Positions 1-8,579 of a stretch of DNA of 64,000 bases are shown piece after piece. The position numbers were made by a program, and so were the translations under genes. A model generated the notes under the pieces. That model was not told where the DNA came from. It saw only the letters and a list, made by a program, of their open reading frames with translations, and searched no databases. The stretch is from Vagococcus elongatus (GTDB taxonomy: Bacteria; Bacillota; Bacilli; Lactobacillales; Vagococcaceae): the NCBI RefSeq assembly GCF_003987645.1, contig NZ_NGKA01000008.1, positions 1 to 64,000 of the forward strand, read 5' to 3'. Every line of letters begins with the position of its first letter. Within the stretch, counting starts at the first letter, position 1.

Positions 1-158
1 AAAAAATCGTTGCTGTTGTCTTAGAAGGTCAAGCAATTGTCAATGACACTGATGCATTAGCACGTACTGACTTACAAAATGAGTTTGTTACATTGAAAAA
101 AATGGGTATCCAAGTTGGTCAAGTATCTGTTTATGGAATGTACAAAATCACTAAATAA
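1..158 (+). CDS. C-terminal end of an unidentified virion protein (partial)
   Basis: Only the last 51 codons are in the window, read in the frame that starts at base 3 and ends with TAA at 156-158. The visible peptide has no motif I recognise. Codon choice is strongly biased (CGT for Arg, GGT for Gly), like the major tail protein at 3563 and unlike the AGA-rich genes next to it. This suggests an abundant structural protein, and its position just before connector-type genes makes the major capsid protein a reasonable but unproven guess. Confidence 0.5.
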   Translation, partial: KIVAVVLEGQAIVNDTDALARTDLQNEFVTLKKMGIQVGQVSVYGMYKITK

Positions 159-159
159 G

Positions 160-176
160 CCATAAGTATTTACATC
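160..176 (+). promoter_or_regulatory. Copy 1 of the dispersed CATAAGTATT-ACA operator-like element
   Basis: CCATAAGTATTTACATC, 15/17 to the consensus CCATAAGTATTGACAAC. It contains TTTACA as a possible -35, but the only -10-like hexamer (TATTAT, 197-202) is 22 bp away, so promoter function is doubtful. It sits directly downstream of a probably abundant structural gene and runs into a stem-loop. Confidence 0.6.
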
Positions 177-197
177 TAGGGATTAATTTCCCTAGAT
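174..197 (+). other. Intergenic stem-loop downstream of the first virion gene
   Basis: A perfect 9-bp inverted repeat, ATCTAGGGA (174-182) and TCCCTAGAT (189-197), with a 6-nt loop. No T-run follows, so it is more likely a weak terminator or an mRNA 3'-end stabiliser for the preceding gene than a strong intrinsic terminator. Confidence 0.5.
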
Positions 198-229
198 ATT
201 ATCGAAAAAAGAGAGGGCGAGGAATTAAA

Positions 230-775
230 ATGACAAGAAAAAGAATTGATAAAGATACGGAAATTACGGTAATGAGCACAGTTAGAAACGGAAGCTTTCA
301 TTACAGTAATAAAACAGGAACAGTTGTGATTGATTTACAAGAAAACGGAGACGATGACTTCATTGACTTTGCATCACTGAAACAAATGTCATCACGTAGT
401 AAGTCTATATTAGGCGACTTTGAGTTATTAATTACTGGAGTAGAAGATGATGACCTAACGATCGAAGATGTTGTTAGAGAGCTTAGATTGGATGATGGTT
501 ACAAGGAATTGGCCTCTATTACTGGATCAAAAGATATGCTAATTGAACAAGAGAATGTTGAGAAATTCCTAGTGGAATGTGAATCAGAAGACTTGGAAAA
601 GATTATGAATAGCAAGAAAAGCAAAATCGGTAAGTTTTTAATTAGAGAAGCTGTTTATCTTCATAAAGAAGGTATTTTAAATGATTTTAATAAAATGAAT
701 ATTGTTGCGGAGGCGGCTGGTATTAAGTCTGATGACGTTTCATCATTCTGGGCTGACGTTGCATCTTCTAAGTAA
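230..775 (+). CDS. Hypothetical virion-region protein, 181 aa
   Basis: An acidic 181-residue soluble protein with no recognised domain. Start ATG follows a GAGGGCGAGG ribosome site. The N-terminal third is strand-rich and the C-terminal half helical. It lies between a probable abundant virion gene and several connector-sized genes, and is separated from the next gene by only 15 nt containing AAGGAGGTG, so it belongs to the head/neck part of the late operon. A head-tail connector or capsid accessory role is a context inference only. Confidence 0.7.
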   Translation: MTRKRIDKDTEITVMSTVRNGSFHYSNKTGTVVIDLQENGDDDFIDFASLKQMSSRSKSILGDFELLITGVEDDDLTIEDVVRELRLDDGYKELASITGSKDMLIEQENVEKFLVECESEDLEKIMNSKKSKIGKFLIREAVYLHKEGILNDFNKMNIVAEAAGIKSDDVSSFWADVASSK

Positions 776-790
776 GAAGGAGGTGACAAA

Positions 791-1225
791 ATGACAGCAA
801 CCAAATTTGAGGGTGTTTATGATCTATTTCTATCACAAATAGATGATTATGGATTGGCGCAATCCGAAGAGAGCGTTGTGGAGGATGTCTTACAAAAATA
901 TCTATTAAATGGATATCTTCACATATATTCAGTTCTTGGTGATGTAAACCTTTCTACAGAAAGCAAGGCATTTTCAAGAGAGTTGACAATGATTGAGAAG
1001 CTGCTATTCGCCAAGGCGATGAAATTAGAATGGGTTGGAGAGAAGCTTAATAGTGAAGAGCTTATGCGCAAAGAGATCGGAGATCGAGATTATCATGCAG
1101 TTCAAGGTGTGGCTTATATAAAAGAGCTAAGAGGACTGTATGCAGCACACAGCGAAGAGTTAAGTAGATCCAAGATTGATTACACGTATAACAATGAAGA
1201 CATGTTTAAGGAGCTGCTTAACTAA
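791..1225 (+). CDS. Putative head-tail connector/adaptor protein, 144 aa
   Basis: Mostly helical 144-residue protein preceded by AAGGAGGTGACAAA. Size, helical character and position (second of five short genes before the major tail protein) fit siphophage adaptor or head-completion proteins, which form rings under the portal. No diagnostic motif is visible. Its stop codon overlaps the next start (TAATGG), indicating translational coupling. Confidence 0.6.
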   Translation: MTATKFEGVYDLFLSQIDDYGLAQSEESVVEDVLQKYLLNGYLHIYSVLGDVNLSTESKAFSRELTMIEKLLFAKAMKLEWVGEKLNSEELMRKEIGDRDYHAVQGVAYIKELRGLYAAHSEELSRSKIDYTYNNEDMFKELLN

Positions 1226-2214
1226 TGGTTAATTCAATTCAAAAGTATAAGAGTAGAATCAAAGGCTATGGCGATAATCACTATGATAGAACACTCCTTA
1301 GAAAGTCTAGAGGTTTTGAAACATATTTCAAGAATGCCTTGAACAAAGAGGAGTGCGAAATAGATGGAGATAGTACATTTGCTGTATTCCAGGATCACTC
1401 ACAGTCCAACAATAAAGACTTGTCCGATGATAAGTATGTAATCTTGCCAAACTCAACAGTGTGTAATGTAGGTAGTTACATTGTATGGAGAGACTCTAAA
1501 TGGTTGGTGTTTACAGAAGAGTTTAAAACAATTCCAACTCATCAACAGCTGAAAATCAAAGAAGTTAACGAAGAGATTAGATGGATTGATGATAATGGAA
1601 AAATTGTAAATAACGGAAATGGCTGGGGAGCTTATGTTCAAAACCAGACGCTATATACGCTTGGTGTTAGTTTTACTGGGAATAATATCGCTGTAGTAAA
1701 TGCCAAAATGATGATGTATATGCAAGACAATGAGCAAACTAAGACATTGAAAGTTCAAGACAGAGTTTTCATTGGAGATAACGTCTATAACGTAATGTTC
1801 ATGGATAACGTATCTAGAAAAGGTCTAATAAACTACTTATTGGAACAGGATACGATATCGGAAACATACGATAATACAGAGCTTAGAATTGCTGATTACT
1901 ATCGAAAGAAAAAGGATGATCAAGAAAAAGAAGATCCGTCTGGAGAAGAGATAGCAATAATTGGCGACGAAAAACTAAGGATCGGTAGAACATATGTCTT
2001 TAAATCTAGTAAAGATGATCAAGTTGAAGAGTGGATTATTGAATCACTTGGAGGTACCACATCACCTTTTACTATTCAAGAAAAAGACAGCACAACTATG
2101 ACTCTAAGAGTCAAAGATGACGCTAGGTTAGTTGGAACAATAGCAAATTTAATTGTCAAAACTAAGAATAGCGGAATCGTAAGTAAGAATCTTAAAATAA
2201 TTAGTCGGTTTTAA
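1225..2214 (+). CDS. Putative head closure / neck protein, 329 aa
   Basis: 329 residues. The N-terminal part carries a strand-rich region of the kind seen in head-closure proteins (VVWRDSKWLVF-like strands around residues 88-98). The C-terminal 80 residues, after a lysine/glutamate-rich linker near residue 230, resemble an Ig-like bacterial domain (around 244-329: short strands, ending in a K-NLKIISRF strand). Such optional Ig domains are common on virion proteins. Translation is coupled to the upstream gene by stop-start overlap. Assignment rests on fold impression and gene order. Confidence 0.55.
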   Translation: MVNSIQKYKSRIKGYGDNHYDRTLLRKSRGFETYFKNALNKEECEIDGDSTFAVFQDHSQSNNKDLSDDKYVILPNSTVCNVGSYIVWRDSKWLVFTEEFKTIPTHQQLKIKEVNEEIRWIDDNGKIVNNGNGWGAYVQNQTLYTLGVSFTGNNIAVVNAKMMMYMQDNEQTKTLKVQDRVFIGDNVYNVMFMDNVSRKGLINYLLEQDTISETYDNTELRIADYYRKKKDDQEKEDPSGEEIAIIGDEKLRIGRTYVFKSSKDDQVEEWIIESLGGTTSPFTIQEKDSTTMTLRVKDDARLVGTIANLIVKTKNSGIVSKNLKIISRF

Positions 2215-2231
2215 AGGATGGTGAGATAAGA

Positions 2232-2774
2232 ATGGGACGAATTGAAAAAATGAACGTGCCGAAGAGAGGTAAACGGTCTGGAGCGTTGATGAATATCACA
2301 AGATGGAAAATGGATATCCTAGACACGCTTAGAAAAGATGACGAAATTTCGAAACTGCTTTTCTATGACTCAGAAGATGCTTTGAGTAGAAAAACTTTAA
2401 CAGATGATCAGCAAGTCGATTTGGTTAACTCAAAATTAATTGGCTACAGATATGTACCAGAGGTTGTTGAAAAGACTGGCAGCTATATTTCAATCGGCAT
2501 ATCACATTTCGAACCCCAGGAGTCATTTAGGCAATTTAGTGATGACTACGTTATGGGTTATATCACATTTTATATTCTTTGCGACATGGCAATTATGAAT
2601 ACAGAAGACGGATATAGGAACGACCTTTTGGCTGCCAGGGTTTATGACTTGTTCCAAGAGAGTTCAGAATATGGGATGGGTACATTGAGATTAGACACAG
2701 CCCTGGAGTTATGGACTCAGAATAATAAATTTGGAGGATACACTTTGTCATTCAAGGTGGTGGACTTCAAGTGA
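2232..2774 (+). CDS. Putative tail completion / neck protein, 180 aa
   Basis: 180 residues, preceded by AAGGATGGTGAG. Position four in the connector block and length match phage tail-terminator or head-tail joining proteins. The protein is basic at the N terminus (KRGKRSG) and otherwise mixed alpha/beta. The stop overlaps the GTG start of the next gene, so the two are probably made in coupled amounts. No catalytic motif is visible. Confidence 0.6.
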   Translation: MGRIEKMNVPKRGKRSGALMNITRWKMDILDTLRKDDEISKLLFYDSEDALSRKTLTDDQQVDLVNSKLIGYRYVPEVVEKTGSYISIGISHFEPQESFRQFSDDYVMGYITFYILCDMAIMNTEDGYRNDLLAARVYDLFQESSEYGMGTLRLDTALELWTQNNKFGGYTLSFKVVDFK

Positions 2775-3535
2775 GTTATGAAATTGATAAATATGACCTG
2801 CTATTCCAAACAAGCATACCAATCAGCGATTATATTTCATTTAAAAATCCAACTGTAGAAGAGGTTGCTAAGGGATCAAATTTTACTAAATATAGCAGCA
2901 TATTTGTAACGAGTACAAGGGAAATGTTTTCTCAGTTCCCAGAGGTAGATGAGTTAGAACTGCGATATCCAACGATTAGAAGTATCTTGATTGACAAGGA
3001 AATGCAGGATAATAACTTTCTAGGAATGTATTTTGGTGAAGGAAAGGTAACTGGTAAAGAGCTACTTTTTGAATCACTTGAGTATTGGACTGGAATAAAA
3101 AAAGAGAAATTTAAACTCTTAGCAAATGGAAAAATCATCTGCACTTCGCCAGAGTGGATTATAGACGAAGAAGAGTTTAAGAATATAGCAGAATTAGTTT
3201 CTATGATTACATCATACGAACCTAACAGTGATTTTATAGCACCTCTTAATATGACTCCAACCAGACACAAGGTATGGATGAATATGTATAAGGGTAGGCT
3301 AAAGAGACTGAAAAGAAGCAAAGGAACACTGGCAGATAAAATACTGGTTTTATCAATCAGTAATAATAGTTATCTGCCAATTAATGAGATAAGAAAAATG
3401 ACGTACTTTCATTTTTGTAAACTAAGTATCTTGCTTTCGGAGAAAGAAGGTTATGAACTCAGATGGATGTTAAATGCTTCTCCAAACTTTGAGACGGATA
3501 CTAAGATAGCACATTGGAAGGAAACCATAATTTAA
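2771..3535 (+). CDS. Hypothetical virion-region protein, 254 aa
   Basis: Uses a GTG start inside the overlap with the upstream stop codon. The 254-residue soluble protein has a basic patch near residues 175-190 (KGRLKRLKRSKG) that could contact nucleic acid or another charged partner. It is the last short gene before the major tail protein. I do not recognise the family; a neck or tail-assembly role is inferred from order only. Confidence 0.6.
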   Translation: MSYEIDKYDLLFQTSIPISDYISFKNPTVEEVAKGSNFTKYSSIFVTSTREMFSQFPEVDELELRYPTIRSILIDKEMQDNNFLGMYFGEGKVTGKELLFESLEYWTGIKKEKFKLLANGKIICTSPEWIIDEEEFKNIAELVSMITSYEPNSDFIAPLNMTPTRHKVWMNMYKGRLKRLKRSKGTLADKILVLSISNNSYLPINEIRKMTYFHFCKLSILLSEKEGYELRWMLNASPNFETDTKIAHWKETII

Positions 3536-3562
3536 AAAATACACTATAGAGGTGAAGGAAAA

Positions 3563-4672
3563 ATGGCAATTTACGGTATGAAAGATGCATCAAACATGAT
3601 CTTGTTTGATAAAAAGACTGGTCGCCCAGCAATGTTTATTAACTACGCTAACGCGACTTCAAGTGAGTGGTCTGCTGAGGCAGTATACGCTACTAAGAAA
3701 GGTACAAAAGCTATTCGTTGGGATGCTGCTCGTGAAGGTGTTTTAACAGTTGAGACAGAATTATTCTCATTAGAATTATTAGCTTTAGTAATGGGTTCTG
3801 ACGTTGAGAACGGAACTTCTGGAGTTATCCAACGTAAACCAATTACATTAGATTCAACTCGTCAATTCAATTTAGGTGAAGGAAAAAACATTGTAGGAAG
3901 TTCAGTATCAGTTGTACCAGTTGACGCTGACTACGTTGATCACATTGGTCAACCATTACAAAACCGCACTTCTGATATTTCTAAAGTGCCAGCAATTACC
4001 AACAACGTTGTTGTTACTGCAATTGACAAGTCGGCAAAAATCACTTGGGCTACTTCTAAGTTAGCTGATTCTTATGATATTTTCCGTAACGACGAAAAAG
4101 TTGGTAACGTGGAGGCTACATCATTTACTGATAGTGGATTAGATCCAGAAACTGAATACACTTATGTAATCAAAGCTGTAAACACAATTGGTGTTTCTGC
4201 ACCATCTGCTCAAGTAAAAGCTACAACTGCTGCAGAAGGAACTTCAACTGGTAAGCCAGTTCGTGCTACAGAAGAAGACATCGAGAAAGCTTTAGCTGTA
4301 GAAGGTAAGTTACATGATGTTGGAGAAGGATTAGCGACATTTACTTTCGAAGAGGGGAAAGTAATCTTTGATAAAAACGCATTCCCTGGAGAGCATTATG
4401 CTATCTACTTTGAAGAAATGGTTCCTGGAGTGCGCAAGTTAACAATTGCTGCAGATAAATTCCCTGGTAACTACGGAATCATTGCAGACGCTCAAATCCG
4501 TGAGCAAGAAACAGGAATTGACAACTTGGTTCAAATGCACTTCAAAAATGCTAAACCACAACCTAACTTTACGTTAACGCAAAGTTCGACAGAGCCAACA
4601 AGCTTGTCTATCACGTTTGACTTGTTCCCAGACAACGAAAACATCTTAGCTGACATGAAAGTGATCGACTAA
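3563..4672 (+). CDS. Major tail (tube) protein with an FN3 domain, 369 aa
   Basis: Probable tail-tube subunit. Residues about 1-140 have the mixed-beta character of major tail proteins. Residues about 143-222 form a fibronectin type III domain (VVVTAIDKSAKITW; the D-I-F-R strand; PETEYTYVIKAVN; APSAQVKATT). The remainder completes the tail domain. FN3 or Ig-like insertions exposed on the tube are well known in siphophages. Codon use is the most optimised in the region (CGT, GGT, ACT), consistent with hundreds of copies per virion. It has its own ribosome site (GAGGTGAAGGAAAA), is followed directly by a strong terminator, and precedes the fibre block rather than the tape measure, which is unusual. 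Confidence 0.75.
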   Translation: MAIYGMKDASNMILFDKKTGRPAMFINYANATSSEWSAEAVYATKKGTKAIRWDAAREGVLTVETELFSLELLALVMGSDVENGTSGVIQRKPITLDSTRQFNLGEGKNIVGSSVSVVPVDADYVDHIGQPLQNRTSDISKVPAITNNVVVTAIDKSAKITWATSKLADSYDIFRNDEKVGNVEATSFTDSGLDPETEYTYVIKAVNTIGVSAPSAQVKATTAAEGTSTGKPVRATEEDIEKALAVEGKLHDVGEGLATFTFEEGKVIFDKNAFPGEHYAIYFEEMVPGVRKLTIAADKFPGNYGIIADAQIREQETGIDNLVQMHFKNAKPQPNFTLTQSSTEPTSLSITFDLFPDNENILADMKVID

Positions 4673-4684
4673 GAAGAACAACCT

Positions 4685-4717
4685 GGACTCTCGAAGTAAT
4701 GTTTGAGAGTCCTTTTT
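4685..4717 (+). terminator. Intrinsic terminator after the major tail protein
   Basis: Perfect 8-bp stem GGACTCTC / GAGAGTCC with a 12-nt loop followed by TTTTT. It would reduce transcription into the fibre genes relative to the major tail protein. Confidence 0.85.
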
Positions 4718-4741
4718 ATCGAAAGATAAGGAGGACTGTTT

Positions 4742-7315
4742 ATGAAACCAGTAGTTAAATACTTATTAAACGGCGAATACCACTACGCTACAGTTAAGGA
4801 CATTGGCGATATAGAGAAGTTAAAAACAAAAGTTAAAACTGATATCGTTTCAGCCATAAATGAGTTAGCGATTGGTGGCGGGAACAGTGAAGTTATAAAG
4901 GATCTAAATGATAAGCTTGTTGAGATCGAAAACGGATTGGGAGATCTAAAAGTAGAAATCGGCAGCGGAGGATTAAACGAAAAGCAAAAAGAGCAGATAG
5001 AAGGCCTTTTAAAAGAGATACCTCAAGTAGACTATGAAAAAATTAATGCCGAGATAGAGAAGCGAATGGAGGAAACTAAGCAGGAGATAGCTCAAACAAC
5101 TGAGTTTATTAAAAATGAAGTTTCTGCAGCTAAGGAGCAAATATCCGATACAAAAGCAGGTCTGGACGAGGCAAGGAAAGATCTTTCAGAAGTTAAACTT
5201 AACTATAATGAGGTTACTGAAAAGTACAACGAGGTAACTGGAGAGCTTGAAAAGACCGTAAAAAGTAGTCAATTTGACCTATTAGAAACACAAGTTTCCG
5301 AAAACGAGAAGACTCTTAAAGAAACAGTAGACGGTGTAAAGGATTCAATCAAGAGAAAAGAATGGGATATAGCACAAGATCGCGTAACTACTTTGGAAAA
5401 TTCTGTTGAAAAAACAGCAGAAGGTTTAAAGAAGACGATGACTAAAGAAGAGGTTCGAAAAGAAATCAATCTTATTGATACATATCGACCTAACTTAATC
5501 ATGGGGACTTTAGACTGGACTGGATGGAATCAAGATTCTTCATCTGGAGTGGAAATTCTTCAAGAAACATATCAGCATTGCACGGTTGCTTCTATTAACA
5601 GCTCTGCAAAAATGATCTCCGCTGTAAGCGATTTGGTGCAGGGAAGAACGTATCAAGCTAGCGTGTGGGCTAAGATTACTAAAGGCGGAAAGTCTAACGT
5701 TGCAGTTACAATTTCTGGCTCTAACAAAGTTTCAGTCACAGAGACACTAAGCGTTGACGACAACAAGGATGTAAGTGAAACATGGAGACGATACAGTGTA
5801 GCTATCGTAGCTCCAGACAATGGAACTTGTACAATTAGTTTCCAGTCAAGTGGGCTGTCGACATCACACAAAATGTTCCTAGCTGGATCAAAACTAGAGG
5901 ATGGATCAAATGCGACTGGATGGAATGTTCATCTAAATGATAGCTATGAATCAGTTAAGAAATTGAGCCATACAGTAAAAGAAAATGCCGATGGTGTAAA
6001 AAGTGTTACTGAGAGTGTATCTGAAACCAAAAAGGGTATAGAGAAAAACACTCATGAGATAGAAACGTTGTCAGACTCTCAAAAGGAAACAATCAAAAAG
6101 GTAGAGGATGTTGACGGAGAAACTAAGAGATTAAGCAATGAGTTAGTTAAGACAGCCGAATCCCTAGAGTCAAAAATCACCAGAGAAGATATGACAGAGA
6201 TTTTTGACGGCATGGAAAACGGCAATGTTAACTTAATATCTAATAGTAATTTTTTTAATGACAAAGCTAACTGGACTGCAGGAAAAGAGTGGAATGTAGT
6301 AGGTAAAGCTGGTAGAAACTATATTTACACTAGTAGAAGCGGTTTAACTGCTGATATGGAGTTATCTGTATTTAGCGAATATATTCCAGTAAAACAAGAT
6401 GCGAAGATGAGTTTTGGCTTAGACATGTTCATTGATGACATCAGTAAGTACGACGTTAAAAAGCCAGTTAGAATTGAGTTATACGACAAGTCGAATAATA
6501 GGTTGCACTTCAAAGATTATCAATTAAGCGAGTTGATAAGCGTATCTGTTAATGGTCATAATTCAAGACTTGGTGGAATACTTGTGGCAGATAGAAAAGA
6601 TGTGGCAAAAGCTAGAATTAGACTATCCCTTCAAAGAAACGGCGGAATTGGATTTACTAATGTATCTGTAAAAATTGGATCAATCACAGATAAGTCTTGG
6701 ATGCCGTCACCTGGAGATAGCGGAGTAATAATAGCCAAGCTAGAAACAGCAATCTCTCAAAAAGCAGATGGTGTTGAGATAAAAAACGTCAAAGAAGAAT
6801 TAGACAAAACAAACAGTAGCGTCAAGCTTATGGATACTCAGTGGAAATTAGAGGCTGGAAAAATTTCTCAGAAGATAGAGAAAGTGGAAGGAGACACCGT
6901 CTCAAAATCCGAATTAGAGAATACCTCTAAGGGGTTTAAAAAAGAAATTTCAGAGGTAGCGACAGCTGTAGAGAGGCGAATTAAAGAGATAGAGTTAACA
7001 CCTGGAGAAGATGCATATAACATTCAAATTATATCATCACAGGGTTCAATTTTCAGAAATGGAAATGGTAGAACAAAGTTATTTGCCTTTGTTTATAAGG
7101 GGTCAAAGGACATTACAGAGGATTTAAACTCGGCATGTTTTATATGGAATAGAGCATCACAAGATAAAGATTCAGACAAGATTTGGAACGACAAGTATGC
7201 TGGCGGAAGAAAAAGCATAGAGATAACGAACGAAGATGTTTATAAGAGGGCAACATTTAGCTGCTCAATAGACATGGAACTATCGGAAAAAATACTAAAA
7301 ACTAAGGAGCAATAA
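4742..7315 (+). CDS. Tail fibre / baseplate upper protein with long coiled coils, 857 aa
   Basis: Elongated fibre-type protein. The N-terminal ~55 residues form a small anchor. Residues about 60-250 are almost continuous heptad coiled coil. Two jelly-roll-like carbohydrate-binding modules follow: about 252-395 (NLIMGTLDWTGW ... ending GWNVHL) and about 490-660 (NLISNSNFF ... SWMPSPGD). Each is followed by a coiled-coil segment. The C-terminal ~90 residues resemble the Ig-like repeat of the next gene (a G-S-I-F-R-N-G-N-G-R-T motif near 775). This coiled-coil/CBM alternation is typical of siphophage baseplate or side-fibre proteins. It starts after AAGGAGGACTGTTT and lies 5 nt before the next gene. 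Confidence 0.7.
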   Translation: MKPVVKYLLNGEYHYATVKDIGDIEKLKTKVKTDIVSAINELAIGGGNSEVIKDLNDKLVEIENGLGDLKVEIGSGGLNEKQKEQIEGLLKEIPQVDYEKINAEIEKRMEETKQEIAQTTEFIKNEVSAAKEQISDTKAGLDEARKDLSEVKLNYNEVTEKYNEVTGELEKTVKSSQFDLLETQVSENEKTLKETVDGVKDSIKRKEWDIAQDRVTTLENSVEKTAEGLKKTMTKEEVRKEINLIDTYRPNLIMGTLDWTGWNQDSSSGVEILQETYQHCTVASINSSAKMISAVSDLVQGRTYQASVWAKITKGGKSNVAVTISGSNKVSVTETLSVDDNKDVSETWRRYSVAIVAPDNGTCTISFQSSGLSTSHKMFLAGSKLEDGSNATGWNVHLNDSYESVKKLSHTVKENADGVKSVTESVSETKKGIEKNTHEIETLSDSQKETIKKVEDVDGETKRLSNELVKTAESLESKITREDMTEIFDGMENGNVNLISNSNFFNDKANWTAGKEWNVVGKAGRNYIYTSRSGLTADMELSVFSEYIPVKQDAKMSFGLDMFIDDISKYDVKKPVRIELYDKSNNRLHFKDYQLSELISVSVNGHNSRLGGILVADRKDVAKARIRLSLQRNGGIGFTNVSVKIGSITDKSWMPSPGDSGVIIAKLETAISQKADGVEIKNVKEELDKTNSSVKLMDTQWKLEAGKISQKIEKVEGDTVSKSELENTSKGFKKEISEVATAVERRIKEIELTPGEDAYNIQIISSQGSIFRNGNGRTKLFAFVYKGSKDITEDLNSACFIWNRASQDKDSDKIWNDKYAGGRKSIEITNEDVYKRATFSCSIDMELSEKILKTKEQ

Positions 7316-7319
7316 TAAT

Positions 7320-8435
7320 ATGGCACAAGTAATATCAACAGGACAGATAACGATCGTAGATTTATACGATGCACCAGCGCTAAATGCATGGATCAGCTCT
7401 TCGCAGACGACGAGACAAACATATAACAATACAACACTAACATATTCACCAAACTATGCTACAACGCCACAAAAATTAACTTTAAACCTAACGAGGGCAG
7501 GTGGCACGGGGTCACTACTTGGAGAAGATGTGTCTGGAGTTAAGTGGACTAAAATTGTTGGCGATAAATCTACGGAGATTACATCGACGACAGAAGAAGA
7601 CATTGAGTTCAAAGGATCGACAAACAATAGCGTATTAACAACTAAAACAAATGTTCCGACAGCAAATAATGCAATTATTTGGAAAGTAGAGGGTATTTGG
7701 ACTGATCCTAATACATCATTGCCGATTAGCTTCCAAGCAACTATTGACTTGACTCTAGTTCAGTTGGCCAAAGCTTCTATCATTCCAAACGTTTACGCAC
7801 CGAATGGAGATTTCTTTAGAAATAATACACCATCAAGTTTAAAAGTTAACTGTGATTTATACAAAGATGGATCTATCTCATCTGGGAACAAGAAGTTTAA
7901 ATGGTTTGCAGCAGACTCAAAAGTAGTAATATCCCAAGATGCCGACGCTGGTGTTGGTTGGAGAAAAATCACAGCAATAACTGGAACATCTGGAGAGACT
8001 GTCAATACTGGATTCGATGTTTCAACGACGTCACAAGGAGTTCTCACAGTATTCCCAGATGCGGTCATCAACTCTCAAACATATCTGGTAGTTTTAACCG
8101 ACTCTGCGGGAGGCACAAGCGGACAAAAAGTTAAGCAATATATAACTTTAAAAGACATGGACGATCCTATTATGACAACGGTAGAGTCGACTAATGGAAA
8201 CATTTTAAAGAATGGTTCTGGATCAACAATCTTAACTGCAAGGCTGTTTCAAAACGGAGAAGAGATAGACTCAGATGGTAAAAAATACACTTACAAATGG
8301 ACTAAATGGGAAGATGGAAAAATGATTCCAACATTTGGAGGAGCTGGCACAGCCCACAAGTTAGGCAAGAGTCTAACGGTAGGTAATGCTGACGTTAACT
8401 CAAAAGCAAACTTTAAGGTGGAGGTAGAGGCGTAA
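7320..8435 (+). CDS. Ig-like-repeat tail fibre protein, 371 aa
   Basis: Beta-rich virion protein with three Ig-like modules, roughly residues 40-145, 155-275 and 280-371. The second and third carry variants of a signature strand pair (F-F-R-N-N and I-L-K-N-G-S-G-S-T). The first ~16 residues (AQVISTGQITIVDLYD) closely match the N terminus of the 8580 protein (TRVISRGEMTIANISD), pointing to a common docking peptide on the tail. The stop overlaps the start of the next small gene (TAATG). It probably decorates the baseplate or mediates weak surface binding. Confidence 0.65.
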   Translation: MAQVISTGQITIVDLYDAPALNAWISSSQTTRQTYNNTTLTYSPNYATTPQKLTLNLTRAGGTGSLLGEDVSGVKWTKIVGDKSTEITSTTEEDIEFKGSTNNSVLTTKTNVPTANNAIIWKVEGIWTDPNTSLPISFQATIDLTLVQLAKASIIPNVYAPNGDFFRNNTPSSLKVNCDLYKDGSISSGNKKFKWFAADSKVVISQDADAGVGWRKITAITGTSGETVNTGFDVSTTSQGVLTVFPDAVINSQTYLVVLTDSAGGTSGQKVKQYITLKDMDDPIMTTVESTNGNILKNGSGSTILTARLFQNGEEIDSDGKKYTYKWTKWEDGKMIPTFGGAGTAHKLGKSLTVGNADVNSKANFKVEVEA

Positions 8436-8578
8436 TGAAAGAATATAAAGCGAGAATCATGATTGAAAACGAACTTAAAACCATCACATACGAAACAAGC
8501 GAAAATCCAATAGAATACCTATGGGGTAGATATGGTATGGATAGCTATATTGACTACATTGAGGAAGTTGTAGACTAA
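8435..8578 (+). CDS. Small acidic protein, 47 aa, coupled between two fibre genes
   Basis: A 48-codon frame starting at an ATG that overlaps the preceding stop (TAATG), ending one base before the ATG of the next fibre gene. The peptide begins MKEYKARIMIENE and ends in an acidic tail. The tight stop-start packing on both sides and protein-like codon use support a real gene. Function is unknown; an assembly helper for the flanking fibres is possible. Confidence 0.6.
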   Translation: MKEYKARIMIENELKTITYETSENPIEYLWGRYGMDSYIDYIEEVVD

Positions 8579-8579
8579 T

